Shown piece by piece: positions 47,088 to 59,334 of a stretch of 64,000 nt of DNA. This DNA is from Caprella mutica. Taxonomy: Eukaryota > Arthropoda > Malacostraca > Amphipoda > Caprellidae. How positions within the stretch are numbered: position 1 is the first letter of the stretch; the number at the start of each line of letters is the position of its first letter. A program made the position numbers and the translations under genes. The stretch is taken from positions 90,532 to 154,531 of the forward strand of contig CANNZV010001437.1 of assembly GCA_947561585.1 (NCBI GenBank), in the 5' to 3' direction. Below the pieces are notes generated by a model, which was not told the DNA's origin, did no database searches, and saw only the letters and a program-made list of their open reading frames with translations.

Positions 47088-47647
47088 AGGGGCAGTCCAG
47101 TCAATTTTTGTTTTCATAATATTATTATATTAATGTTGAACGATCACTTAGTAAGAATAAAGAATTCTTGTAGAATTAAACGGTTGAAAAAAATATAATA
47201 AGCGATATATATTATATATTATAAATTCGACAAATAGTACAGGTGGCGCCACCACTCTGTACTATTTGTTTACATTTTGCAGCTGATGACATGTGAACAA
47301 TTTTTCTATCAACAGTATTAACTGCTAATTTATGAAGAGATGGTTTTCTTTTCAAAACTAAATCTAATTGTCTCGAAGGACAGTTTCAATTTCACAAATT
47401 CTTTTCACCATTTTCATAAGTTAATAACCGATCCAAGTCTGGGACTGGTTATCTATCATTTTGTTTACGTACTACAATGATTAGTTACTTGGACCATCGC
47501 AGTCCACAGATGGCGCCACTAATTTACAATATACTTTTTATATAAACATTTCTAGAATCAACGAATATTCTAATGTTACATAAATAAATATACTAAATCG
47601 ATTTAGGACCAATTTGGCGATAGTTTGATTTTGACTGAACTGCCCCT
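47088..47647. mobile_element. TTAA-type MITE (AGGGGCAGT ends)
   Basis: TTAA at 47084-47087 and 47648-47651. Ends AGGGGCAGTCCAGTCAA and, inverted, AGGGGCAGTTCAGTCAA. 560 bp, non-coding. TGGCGCCAC motifs occur in inverted pairs inside (about 47244 and 47510). The AGGGG start suggests Kolobok- or piggyBac-type mobilisation; which one is uncertain. Confidence 0.75.
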
Positions 47648-48040
47648 TTAAGCATGTTTGGGAGAATTAATTAATGATTTAAGTTTGTTACTAGTAACCT
47701 TGAGTGTGTGCTGATAATAAATACCAATTGTAAACTCTAGATAAAACTATAACAATATCATTTAATGCAATGTAAAATCATAATACATATTATTCAATAT
47801 ATGATAATTTATTTCAATCTATCACTCATAATCATTAGATTGCAACAACTGGCGCTAGAAAAGTGACATGAAATTTAGTGGTCTGATATGAGTTGTAAAT
47901 ACGGTACAATTGAAATATATTAGTTAGATATGAAATATTGATTATTGACCTTACTTTAAATATGAATTTTATTTTAGTTTTATATTAGTTAAATGGATTA
48001 AGATTATAGTCGAGTATTCATCTTATATACTTGGTGGGTA

Positions 48041-48738
48041 AGGGTACGGTTACTAACTTACTATGGATGAGTATTCAAGACATTTTTCGCACTGACGACT
48101 TCTGATAAAATCGAATGAAAATTAAATTCATACTTTCCAATGGGAGTGGTTACAGTGACAGCGATTTGGCCGTCAGAATACGTACGAAGTCGTCAGAACA
48201 ACTTCAGCGTTCAAATGAGTTTTTCATGCGACTAGCGACAGATTCGGTAATTTTTGTGTTTAATTCTCTCACTTTCGATTGCTCTTATTGTTTACCCTTG
48301 TGCTTTGGAAATATATTATTTATACTACCTTTCAGAATTTTTTTATTTATTATTATTTAATTATATATATATATATAGCTAATACCTATTTGTTCATATA
48401 AAGGCTTAAATTGGTTGTTACTGTGTACAATTTTTTTCAATAGAATTGAATATCATTATAGGTAAATAAAAAAAATCTCCTTAATTTTCTATTTAGGTAT
48501 TTCAAAAATTGTGCGCAATGAAAAAAATAATCAATTAGCGTCGCACACAGGAAGGTTCTTAATTCCTACCGAACATTATATCAAATAAACATAGTTTAGA
48601 CCACAATATTAATTGGGCAGAAACACACTGATGATCAGAAATCGCGTACACTGTAACCACCTCGCACTGACGATCAGTTCTGACGATATCGTCAGCGCGA
48701 AAAATCGCTCGAATACGCATCCATAGTAACCGTACCCT
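48041..48738. mobile_element. MITE with AGGGTACGGTTACT ends
   Basis: Imperfect inverted ends of about 60 bp: AGGGTACGGTTACT, then ATGGATGAGTATTC and TTTTTCGC(A/G)CTGACGA, mirrored at the right. Internal CTGACGA and TCGTCAG motifs recur. The frame at 48115-48360 lies inside and is not supported as a gene. The target duplication is unclear. Confidence 0.6.
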
Positions 48739-48739
48739 A

Positions 48740-49242
48740 ACTTCGCTATTTTAAAATGACACACCTGTTGGCTGTTATACAACTACTTCACTTAGTAATC
48801 ATTATTCAATACTCATTGGAGGAATAGTTCAGATATAACTTTATTATTAATTATTATTACATTAATATTTCAACAATAAATAGTATCATTATAAATACTA
48901 TATAGTACAGTACCTGTTATTGATTCTAAATTATATTAGAATGCAAGTATGTATAATGGATACACATATTCTGATTGAACAAAAAAAAATCACTCAAAAG
49001 AAAAAATATAATTTTTCTTTTTATTGGCGTCAATATTATTGTAGCTCGTAGTCAGGATACTGCCACAAATGATTTGTTTATCTTTTTAATCTGTATTGCT
49101 TAATAAAACTGTGACAAAAAGGACAAACAGATGCGTCTCTTAGTATGGTATATAACTATATATACTATATTAGTATATATATACTATATAGTATATAGAT
49201 TACAACTAATCCAAACCTCTAGTTCGGTGAAAATGGAAAAGC
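48740..49242. other. AT-rich stretch left of the copia element
   Basis: No gene. Contains a short self-complementary TATATACTATATAGTATATAG-like tract near 49157-49199. Confidence 0.45.
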
Positions 49243-49247
49243 ATTAT

Positions 49248-49586
49248 TGTTGGAATTTTAGTTTAAATGTATTACACACTCTTATATATGTTTAATGTTA
49301 ACTTCCTGTTAGATTAGCTGAGCTTTATTAATTACCTATTGTTTAAATAACAATGTATTACTTTTATGAGAAACGGATTTAAGGGTTAAAGTCCGATCAC
49401 AGTTCCGGTGCGTCTTAAATACCATCGTATGTAAATTCTTAAGACAGTCTGTCTTTTACATTACTCAGTGAGAGATGTGCTTCACTCATCTCTCTAATAT
49501 ACTTCTAACTGTAAAAAATATTACTCTTTAAATAAACTCTATGTCTTAACGTTGTTAACCCACTATAATTTAACCTAATTCTAACA
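49248..49586 (+). repeat. Left LTR of the copia element
   Basis: 339 bp, TG...CA bounded. Contains AATAAA within TAAATAAACTC (about 49531) as a likely polyadenylation signal. The right LTR is its near-identical partner. Confidence 0.93.
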
Positions 49587-50093
49587 GGTTATGGGCCCAG
49601 TGAACGATAAGAGTTTATAAATCAAATTATGTTTAAAAACACTTAGAAAGATATTTCAGTAATCAAGTGACAATAAGTACAGTGAAAAAGTGTTAAACTA
49701 AATGAAACATATACGCACGAACGTTTGTGTAAGCATATCTTGCTAATGCGCTATTGAGGTCAATAATATTGACTGATATTTCGGTATGTACTTGTTTGTC
49801 TCGTATAATTATTCATTATTCTTTGCGGAAGAGGTGTCAAGAGAGGTCACAAATTACCTTTAAATCTGTGACCTTATCCTTTGGTAAACAGTCTTTCAAC
49901 AAAAGGTTCTTGCGAACTAAGACTTGTGTTGCTGTTCCAATTTGAATATTAATAATTATATTCTGTGAAGTTATTCTTAAGAATTAGAATAATTATTCCT
50001 GATTAAATATCAATTCAGTTAAACAGTAAATCAATTTAACTGCTTTTTTGTTTATGTTTGTTAAGTATTGAATGATAATAAATACTTGAAAAC

Positions 50094-50855
50094 ATGTCTT
50101 CAAATAAGTTACCGGGGATTGTTCCCCTAGATGGAAATAATTACCCTACATGGAGGGTACAAATGAAAATGTACCTCTTAAGAGAGAAACTGATGGGTAT
50201 AGCTGATGGATCTAAACCAGTTCCACCAGATTCCTCTTCAACTGAGGTTAAGGATGCCTATGACACTAAGAAGAATAAAGCTCTGGCAGATATAGTACTA
50301 TCTATTTCACCGGATCAGTTGTACTTAGTTTGACAACCCACGGATCCACGCGTTGTCTGGACCACCCTTCAAGAAACGTTTCAGAAAAACACGTGGGCGA
50401 ACAAATTTCGTCTGAAGAAGAAACTTTACAACTTAAAATTGAAATCTCCCGAACTACTCAACTCCCATTTGAAAGAACTAACTGAAGTTTTTCAAGAGCT
50501 GGCCTTGTTGAATCAAGTGATCAGTGAAGAGGATAAAGTTATTTGTCTACTATCATCATTACCAGAGCAGTTTGAAGTATCAGTTACTGCACTTGAAGCA
50601 CAGTCAGACATTCCTAACTGGATTACCGTAGCTGACACACTCCGGAGAGAAACTGAAAAGTTGAGTATTAAATCCAATGATGGATTGGCATTATCAAATA
50701 CACAGATTGATGCTGCAGTAAATAAACAGTCAATTAAGTGTCAGTTTTGTAAGGAATTAGGCCACGTGAAGAAAGACTGCTTTAAATTTAAACGGTATTC
50801 TCAAACTAACAGAACTCAATATCAGCCAAATAATGTAAACGAATGTAACCTTTGA
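50094..50855 (+). pseudogene. copia gag with a premature stop
   Basis: Reads from ATG at 50094 (start MSSNKLPGIVPLDGNNYPTW, the LxGxNYxxW motif of copia Gag) in one frame to 50855, broken by a TGA at 50331-50333. The CCHC zinc knuckle CQFCKELGHVKKDC is intact (about 50740-50781). The frame runs into the deletion junction around 50840-50855, where a stop follows. Gag would coat and package element RNA in virus-like particles. Confidence 0.88.
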
Positions 50856-52702
50856 TGAATCAGTTTCATCTAGGATTGAGACCCCTCAACTGATTGAGAC
50901 CCCTACCTCTCCACTGGTGTTCCCTTCAGAAGATTCAGAACCTGCAGGGCCTGAGAATCAAACTCCTGACAATAATCCTCCAATAATCCTCCCTGAGGCG
51001 CAACCTGTACCAGCTATCAGACCAGATGAGGATCTTCCTGAACTGGAAAATAGACGATCGTCTAGAACGCGTCGAGCTCCTGTTAGATACGGTAGTTGGG
51101 ATTATAGCCTTGATCAGTTTGAGGAGGAGGGTTTATTAGTCAATGGGAATATCAATATCGAACCTAGGTCGGTATCTGAGGCTCTTAATAGCGGTTCTGA
51201 ATCTTCTAAATGGAAACTTGCCATGGAGAGGGAATTAAATGCTTTTGAGAAACATAAAGTTTTTGAACTCGTAAAACCTACCTCAGACTTAAACATCATT
51301 AAATCTAAATGGGTGTTTAAAAAGAAAAAGGGATCTGATGGTAGAGTGGCTTCATATAAAGCTAGATTAGTCGCTCAGGGTTTCTTACAGAGACCTGGAA
51401 TCGACTATGATGAAATTTTTGCTCCTGTAGTTAGATTTGAATCGGTGCGAACCATGTTATCTTTAGCTGCTAAACAAAAATTATTTGTACATCACTTGGA
51501 TGTCAATTCTGCTTTTTTAAATGGGGATCTTAATGGAAAACGTTTATATTAGACAGCCTCCAGGCTATGTTCTACCAGGAAAAGAAGATTTAGTGTGCAA
51601 ACTAAACAAATCTATGTATGGGTTAAAACAATCACCCAAATGTTGGAATGATTCTTTGGATGCATATCTTAAATCCTTAGGATTTATTCAGTCCTCTTGT
51701 GACTCATGTATTTATGTTAAAGTAATCAATGACTCACCATGCTTCATTTCTGTGTATGTAGATGATATTATTGTAGCATGTAAGAACTATGATGACCTGA
51801 CTAAAATCAAGACTGATTTAAGTGCTAAATTTGAGATGAAAGACTTAGGAAAATTATCCTATTTCTTAGGCATAAAAGTCGTACAAGACGAAAATAAAAT
51901 ATCATTAAATCAATCTTCATTTGTCAACGAGTTATTAGATAGATTTGAATTCAATAATTGTAAACCAGTATCAACTCCTGCTGATGTTAATTCTCATTTG
52001 GAACCAACTACTGATGATTGTGAACTAGTAGATAAAACTAAATATCAGTCAGCTGTAGGTGCTTTACTTTATCTATCTACTAAAACTAGGCCTGACATAA
52101 CTTATGCAGTTGGAAATGTCTCTAAATTTTGTTCCAATCCAAACACTAAGCACTGGTCTGCAATTAAGAGAATATTTAGATACCTAAAGGGCACACCTGG
52201 TCTTGGCATTACATATGGTAATGAAGATTCTGATTTGATAGGTTATTCTGATGCCGACTGGGCAGGTAACAGAGTTGATAGGAAAAGTACTTCTGGCCAA
52301 TGCTTTCTGTTAAATAATTCCATTATTTTTTGGCGCTCTGTGAAACAGTCATGTGTTGCTTTATCAACGGCTGAAGCTGAATATGTTTCCCTCTCTGGTG
52401 CCTCCCAAGAAGCTGTATTTCTAAATAAATTACTATTAGATCTTAAAGTATCTAATAAGAATCCTATCGTTTTGTTTGAGGATAATCAGTCAGCAATTTG
52501 TATTGCTAAAAATGCTAAAAATCATCCTAGATCGAAACACATTGATATTAAATTTCATTACATTAGAGATCTTGTTGCTTCAAACATAATTAAACTTGTT
52601 TATTGCCCCAGTGAAATTATGCTTGCTGACATATTTACTGAACCTCTGCCTACTGATAGATTTACTAAATTAGTTGAATTAATAGGCATGAAAAATATAT
52701 AA
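50842..52702 (+). pseudogene. copia pol remnant: integrase tail, RT and RNase H
   Basis: Begins at the deletion joint with VTFDE, the end of a copia integrase. It then passes through an acidic Pro-rich linker to RRSSRTRRAPVRY and the RT start (SKWVFKKK, SYKARLVAQGF, DVNSAFLNG). A one-base insertion near 51532 shifts the frame; the downstream frame (from 51521) continues IRQPPGY, the catalytic YVDD at about 51757-51768, and RNase H (SDADWAGNRVDRKSTSG, ALSTAEAEY, EDNQSAI, KHIDIKFHYIRD) to a stop at 52702. Protease and the integrase core are missing. Confidence 0.9.
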
Positions 52703-52719
52703 TGTCGTGTGAGGAGGAG

Positions 52720-53065
52720 TGTTGGAATTTTAGTTTAAATGTATTACACACTCTTATATATGCTTAATGTTAACTTCCTGTTAGATTAGCTGAGCTATAT
52801 TAATTAGTAATTACCTATTGTTTAAATAACAATGTATTACTTTTATGAGAAACGGATTTAAGGGTTAAAGTCCGATCACAGTTCCGGTGCGTCTTAAATA
52901 CCATCGTATGTAAATTCTTAAGACAGTCTGTCTTTTACATTACTCAGTGAGAGATGTGCTTCACTCATCTCTCTGATATACTTCTAATTGTAAAAAATAT
53001 TACTCTTTAAATAAACTCTATGTCTTAACGTTGTTAACCCACTATAATTTAACCTAATTCTAACA
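52720..53065 (+). repeat. Right LTR of the copia element
   Basis: 346 bp; carries the 7-bp extra segment (AGTAATT) near 52807 compared with the left LTR. Confidence 0.93.
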
Positions 53066-53149
53066 ATTATAGCATCACCCATACAGCTTCTTTTGGTGTT
53101 GCACACACATTTGATTGGTAATAACAAAAGATAATATTGAAATCAATCC

Positions 53150-53930
53150 TGCATTAATTAAATATAACTGAATGTTAAGTTCCCCCTTTAGCTGTAAAAA
53201 ATATTGTCAGCGGTGAGTATCGAGCAATTTTCCGCTCCGGCAATGCCACCACTCCAAAAGTGTCCAGTCAAAGCTTGGTATCGATAGACGCAAGCTTGAG
53301 GACTCTTAAGGTACGTTTTGCATGCAGAGATTGTTGCGGTCATCACTCAGCAATGATCGCCCAGCAGTAGGAATACATTGAAATAGTGATCAGTGATAAT
53401 CGCTGGTTGCAAAACAGCCCCATAGGAATAGCATTGAACTAGTGCTCAGTGATAATTACTGGGCGACGATTGCTCAGCGCTGATCGCAACAATCGCTGCA
53501 TGCAAAACGTACCTTTAGGTTTGCTAGGCCAACGCAAAATACTTGAACTCTGGTCCACCGCTGCTTCGACAGCTTTGCCCTAGGGATGATTAAATGTTTC
53601 ATAAGCTTTGGTGAAGTGGATGAAAGCGTTTTACGAGCAGACTCGAGATCGCTGGAACGGTGTCAGGAATCAAAGCAGCTATTCATTCCGGTGATGAAGC
53701 CTGGTATGGCGTAGGTACCAATGATCAGATCCCTGGTAAACCAACGCTCACTTACGTTAAGATAACGCTATAAAGCTCTGGATTTAGTGGTGTACTGCAA
53801 TAACAACGTCCGTACTTTCGGTTTTCCCATTTTGTGCGCGATGACATACATTTTCGAAATTTTCCCTACCGTTCAAGGAACGCTTTAACAAAGCTCTGGC
53901 GTTGCGACCCTGGGCCTCTAGTATACCATA
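53150..53930. other. GC-richer unrecognised stretch
   Basis: Less AT-rich than its surroundings and interrupted by the MITE at 53309-53514. All frames have stops. Short minus-strand runs such as TSPKLMKHLIIPRAKL are suggestive of old coding DNA, but I cannot assign a family. Confidence 0.3.
53309..53514. mobile_element. Harbinger-like foldback MITE, 206 bp
   Basis: TTA on both sides (53306-53308, 53515-53517). Inverted ends AGGTACGTTTTGCATGCAG match perfectly and the arms continue (GATTGTTGCG against CGCAACAATC). 3-bp TTA/TWA duplications are typical of PIF/Harbinger. Confidence 0.75.
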
Positions 53931-53934
53931 GTTA

Positions 53935-55400
53935 CTCATGTTGAGTTATAGTTGGTGAAAGGATATGACGATCATTACATAATCATTAATGATTTTAAAT
54001 AACTATTTTTTTAAATTGTAAGAACTCTCCTTTTTAAGTCTTAATATATAGTGTGAGCTAAACTTAGGTATCTTAGTATTTTAGTAAATAATTTTTCTGA
54101 TAATATATTTTTGTTCCTTTTGAATAATACTACTAAAGATTTTATTTATTTCAATTTTAATCAGTAACAGAACACAATATTAGGAAATTATGCACACTCT
54201 TGTCACATAGAAACGTTAGGTATAGTAACTTATTTCTAACTCACACAAGTGTTGTTAGAGGTCACCACAATGATGAGTTGGAAAATGACATGTGTCATTT
54301 CAAAGTAGAAGATAGTAGTGAATATTTAAGAACATAGCTGTAACCCACTACATAAATAATTTAAATTCATAAAGTTACCTTAATCAGACATGAAAATTAC
54401 TTAATGAAATCAATTGTTTATTAAATATATATATATATATAAGATAAGTATTTACTACGTACATAACTCTACCTGAAGAATCACAAGTATAAGAGATCTG
54501 GAACAGATGTATGGCTTTGACTCCTCAAATTCTAAGAGTAGAGAATCCATCATAATATGAGTTAGATAAAAATTTATTATCTTCTTATATAGTTACTTGT
54601 CCTAAATTTTAGATGTTTATTCATTTGAGTGATAGATTAATTTTCATCACGGTTTATAAGCATATTGTAAAAAAGAATCTATAAAACCTAGGTATGAAAT
54701 TTAAATATTCTAAAATACACACCAACAGATGTATTGCATCGTTAAAAACACCTATGATTATCTGGGAGGCCATTATATACATACTGCTAGTTGTGTGATG
54801 TGGTCTCATGGTGTTCTAGTGCTGCTATATAGATAGATAAAACTCAAAGACTAGAATTGAAAGAACGGAAAATATAAATAAAATGATAATGTAAAGTAAG
54901 TGCTGAGAGGCCTCCAGATTATTGAAACTGCGGCTATGAACATGACGGATTCAGAATTGGTACACTATATTTCAATTGCAAAAAATATTCTCATCTAACC
55001 AAGAATATCACCAGTCATAGCCAACATCAGTGCCACGATTCAATTTGTCTAGGAGTGTGAAAAAGGACATTGAGAAGTCTTTTTATGTACAAATCGTATT
55101 TGTTCCTGGGACCCACGAGGTTAGTTTTTACCATTGGCCTCTTAAATCTCTTTGGGTTTCTGCTAATCCTCCTGAAATTAGACTGAGAGTTGTCTTTCAT
55201 TCCGTGGAGTATCAGCTAAGCCCCTTCCTTATTCGATTAAGCTTAGTATCTTTTACTTTTCACAGCATTTTTATAATATATTGGATTTATTACTTTTCCT
55301 CATAAATTTAGTTTTGCCATGTATTCGTTTCACTTTTTTTTCTTTCTCTACAGTTTTGTCATTTATTACATTTAGTTCACTTTTTCCTCATGACCTCAGT
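53935..55400. other. AT-rich stretch with no gene seen
   Basis: Contains an (AT)n tract near 54427-54440. The plus frame at 55030-55305 has no recognisable motif and runs into the start of the minisatellite, so I do not call it. Confidence 0.4.
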
Positions 55401-55419
55401 ATTCGATTTAGTTTACTCT

Positions 55420-56385
55420 TCTACAGATCACTTTAGTTAAGCTATTTATTCGATTAGATTACTCTTTTCTTCATCACTTTAGTTATGCTATTTATTCGAT
55501 TAAATTACTCTTTTCTTCATCAATTCAGTTATGCTATTTATTCGATTAGATTACTCTTTTCTTCATCACTCAAGTTGTGCTATTTATTCGATTGAATTAC
55601 TCTTTTCTTCATCAATTCAGTTATGCTATTTATTCGATTGAATTACTCTTTTCTTCATCACTCAAGTTGTGCTATTTATTCGATTGAATTACTCTTTTCT
55701 TCATCAATTCAGTTATGCTATTTATTCGATTGAATTACTCTTTTCTTCATCACTCAAGTTGTGCTATTTATTCGATTAAATTACTCTTTTCTTCATCAAT
55801 TCAGTTATGCTATTTATTCGATTAAATTACTCTTTTCTTCATCAATTCAGTTATGCTATTTATTCGATTAAATTACTCTTTTCTTCATCACTTTAGTTAT
55901 GCTATTTATTCGATTAAATTACTCTTTTCTTCATCACTTTAGTTATGCTATTTATTCGATTAAATTACTCTTTTCTTCATCAATTCAGTTATGCTATTTA
56001 TTCGATTAAATTACTCTTTTCTTCATCACTCAAGTTATGCTATTTAGTCGATTAAATTACTCTTTTCTTCATCACTCAAGTTATGCTATTTATTCGATTA
56101 AATTACTCTTTTCTTCATCACTTTAGTTATGCTATTTATTCGATTAAATTACTCTTTTCTTCATCACTTTAGTTATGCTATTTAGTCGATTAAATTACTC
56201 TTTTCTTCATCACTTTAGTTATGCTATTTATTCGATTAAATTACTCTTTTCTTCATCAATTCAGTTATGCTATTTATTCGATTAAATTACTCTTTTCTTC
56301 ATCACTTTAGTTATGCTATTTAGTCGATTAAATTACTCTTTTCTTCATCACTTTAGTTATGCTATTTATTCGATTAAGCTTTTCT
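55420..56385. repeat. 46-bp tandem array, about 20 copies
   Basis: Unit of the form TCACTTTAGTTATGCTATTT then ATTCGATTAAATTACTCTTTTCTTCA. Variants alternate at two sites (CACTTTAGTTA, AATTCAGTTA or CACTCAAGTTG). Degenerate copies precede it from about 55225. Confidence 0.92.
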
Positions 56386-56389
56386 TCTT

Positions 56390-56940
56390 CTCAATTTATT
56401 AATATTTGTCATTTATTTTATCGGATTAAGATTACATTTTAATATAATTAATTTGCCCTTCTTCATTTAAAAAAACATTTACACTGAACAAAAAATTTCC
56501 ATGTTGTTAAACTGTAATAATATATTTCTTTTTCAATAGTGTAAATTTAGGTTTTTCAAACTTCAATATCTCAGTATTTTAGATAGTTATTTCGGTGAAC
56601 CTCTGAATTGCTATTAATTTGTCACTGTCTTATGAATGATAAATTTCACTATGCTATATAAATGCTCGGTTATTTATTTGGAATGTCAGAAGAACACAGT
56701 AATAGGAAATTATTTCCCGCTCTATACAATATACATGTGTACTGTTAGACAAAGTAGAATAGTTTCAAGCCACACAAGGTTGGTACGCAGGGAAATATTA
56801 CTTGTTGGATTTCTCAAACATTCCTACTTAATTCTTAACAGACGAACAACGGCTACTTGGATTAAAGTAAGACATGATGGTTATTTCAAACAACTTCACA
56901 TATGTATTCCAAATAACAATTGCTGGTGAATACATTAAGT
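56390..56940. other. AT-rich stretch with no gene seen
   Basis: The plus frame at 56636-56929 shows no known motif. Nothing else recognised. Confidence 0.4.
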
Positions 56941-56984
56941 TATAATGTTGATCGAATTAGTTAACGATGTTGTCAATATAATCA

Positions 56985-57373
56985 AAATTGTTGGCTATTT
57001 ATAACTACAACGTTTGTCAATTTTATCAATAACGCTGCTAAATATAATCAACAATGTTGGTTAATTATATCAACAATGCTGCTAAATATAATCAACAATG
57101 TTGGTTAATTATATCAACAATGTTGTTCAATATTATCAACAATGTTGGTCAATATTATCAACAATGTTGGTCAATATTATCAACAACGTTGTTCAATATT
57201 ATCAACAACGTTGTTCAATATTATCAACAACGTTGTTCAATATTATCAACAACGTTGTTCAATATTATCAACAACGTTGTTCAATATTATCAACAACGTT
57301 GTTCAATATTATCAACAATGTTATTCAATATTATCAACAACATTGTTCAATATTATCAACAACGTTGTTCAAC
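56985..57373. repeat. 22-bp minisatellite with a palindromic core
   Basis: Unit AATATTATCAACAACGTTGTTC, about 16 copies, perfect in the middle and degenerate to the left. Each unit contains the 12-bp palindrome AACAACGTTGTT, so the array can fold in many registers. The overlapping plus frames are repeat artefacts: 22 is not a multiple of 3, so all three frames stay open. Confidence 0.92.
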
Positions 57374-57527
57374 AAATATCGCCAGGAGTAGCAGATGAGA
57401 AAAAGAAGGACTCTGTGTAATCACCACTCAGAAAATCAGCAGGATTATCAGCATTAGTAAATGTACTAGCAATATTAGCTCCTATGGTTGAAAAGTATTT
57501 ATTTAATTAATTTATTATAACAATATC

Positions 57528-58645
57528 GGTGTCCGGAAAACTGCCAGGCGGAAAACTGACAGTCACTTACTGAATTTAATGACTTTAGTCAGTAATAACA
57601 TTTTGATTTATAAAAAAACGACGTTCGTTCTTAGTTAAAAGGAGTTATTGGAAAATTCTTTTTTACTTAGTATACAAAACAAAAACATAGTTTTTCTTCA
57701 TTAGAAAAATACATAAAATATATTAGTATACAAATCTTACAGTAAAAATCAAATACATGATATAAATTGAAAAATAAAACCTTTCATAGAAAATACTAAA
57801 AGAAGAAGAAACAAAGAAATTATTGTACATATTAGGGACAGAGTACAATTTCTTTGTTTACACAACTCATCTCTAAATTATCCTTTCATAACGGGTTTAG
57901 TGTCTAATTATTTCATTTTTGTTTATAATTTGATAATTGAACAAGCCTTCAAGCTTAATATTCGCTTGTACTCATTATAAAACAAATTCGATCGATTTTT
58001 GTGAAATATTTAGAATTAGCAACACAACATCTATGTCTATGATTATCAAACTGATACTACCAACCTAATTCTCTGACAATTTCACTCGATCGAATTGGAT
58101 TGAGTATAAATTAATAATACTTTTACATATAAATGAAAATTGTAAAAATGAAGGTGTTGATGCTATGGAGAATAAAATTGTAAATGTAATAAATATTGAA
58201 CATACATATAATTAAGTGATTTAACATTCACTTAATTTATAATATAAAGATATAAATTATAAATCTTACAAACATATAAAATCCTATATAGATATATAAA
58301 TATAAACATATTTTTAAAATGTACGTGATTTAACAAATAAGTTAAAAATGTTAATAATAATTTCTTTGTGTGTACTTAATTTGGCTTGCTGTGTGTTCAA
58401 TAAAGTAGCTTTGTTGAAATACTATTTTCCATTGAATAATAAGTAATCCAATAATCTATATACTTTAGTTATAACTGTAAGAAATGAATGTCTCCTTAAT
58501 CACTTGAAGAATGGCTAACGATGTTTTTCATGAATTGAAATGTTCTTAGAATGTGTTTATCAAAAGTAAAAAATATATAAATTGCCAATAAGTGACTCTC
58601 AGTTTTCCGCTTGGCAGTTTTCCGCCTGGCAGTTTTCCGTGCACC
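57528..58645. mobile_element. Foldback-like element FB4 (GGAAAACTGCC arms)
   Basis: Flanks AACAATATC (57519-57527) and ATCAATATC (58646-58654) agree at 8 of 9. Left: leader GGTGTCC, GGAAAACTGCCAGGC, GGAAAACTGACAGTC. Right, inverted: leader GGTGCAC then GGAAAACTGCC units. 1118 bp, non-coding interior shared with FB3 (for example TCGATCGAATTGGA near 58086 and its inverse near 31605). Confidence 0.8.
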
Positions 58646-58786
58646 ATCAATATCACTCCTAACAATATATCACCATCATACATCCTCAACTCAGAAATAA
58701 CACTACTCTTATTAGTAGCTCTTGGTTTCATTATTTCATTTATTATTGACCATGTCCGTCTCAGATAATGTTTAACTTCTTCAAAC

Positions 58787-59330
58787 CTACCACCATGATA
58801 CTCTCCCTTCTTCCTCCTTATCTGTTACCCTATTTCGTTGTACGGTGAAGACCTGTCTACCTACTCTACCAGATTTATACAACTTATAAAAAATTTCCCT
58901 ACGTTTCATTTCACGCTTTATCTCTCTATAGATCCAATTTTTTATCGAATCCTTATGTGAAAGAGTTCTCGTTTTTATTGGACAGTGACGATTGTAATAC
59001 TCCATAATAACTGAATTAAAGTTTAAAAATGATTCATTTACATCTTCACCCTCCAAAACAGAGGTAAAGTCACATTCAAAAGATCATTGCAAAGAGATAG
59101 TAAATTTTCCTCATTCATAACTCTATACTTCACTGTGCTCGAGTTCAATGCGTGATTACCATTATCATTGAAAAAATCTTTGTATATTATGAACACAGGA
59201 TAATGATCTGACAAGGAGGAAGTTTTCAAATCCGAAATAAACCTATTAGGTGCTTTACAAAATATATTATCGATCAAAGTATGGCTATTATAAACGTCAT
59301 CTGTTTCTCTCCCCTGTGGGGTATGAAAGT
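58787..59330 (-). pseudogene. LINE fragment 2: endonuclease tail to pre-RT linker
   Basis: Minus strand: SHTLIDNIFCKAPN then SDLKTSSLSDHYPVFIIY, the S-x-T-LIDNI and SDHYP motifs at the end of an AP-type LINE endonuclease. Then, in another frame, comes FLNFNSVIMEYYNRHCPIKT and KNWIYREIKREMKRREIFYKLYK, the linker before RT. It stops before the RT core. It joins fragment 1 at about 59335. Confidence 0.75.
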
Positions 59331-59334
59331 GAGT

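Larger units (their letters stand above)
49248..53065 (+). mobile_element. Ty1/copia LTR retrotransposon, internally deleted
   Basis: 5-bp target duplication ATTAT (49243-49247, 53066-53070). LTRs run TGTTGG...CTAACA. The primer-binding site GGTTATGGGCCCAG (49587-49600) fits half of an initiator-Met tRNA, as in Drosophila copia. A purine tract GAGGAGGAG (52711-52719) precedes the right LTR. Between the LTRs lie gag with one stop, then the end of integrase joined directly to reverse transcriptase and RNase H with a frameshift. Protease and most of integrase are absent, so the copy is non-autonomous. The LTRs differ by four substitutions and a 7-bp indel by eye, so insertion was fairly recent. 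Confidence 0.93.

Noticed and set aside
54420..54445. AT dinucleotide run as a regulatory site
   Set aside because: Ordinary microsatellite with no gene next to it.
55420..56385. Possible CRISPR or satellite gene
   Set aside because: Contiguous 46-bp units with no spacers and no coding content.
57054..57420. Three overlapping plus-strand frames with an INNVVQYYQQRCS-type repeat
   Set aside because: A 22-bp stop-free minisatellite keeps all three frames open; the peptide is the same string in shifted registers.
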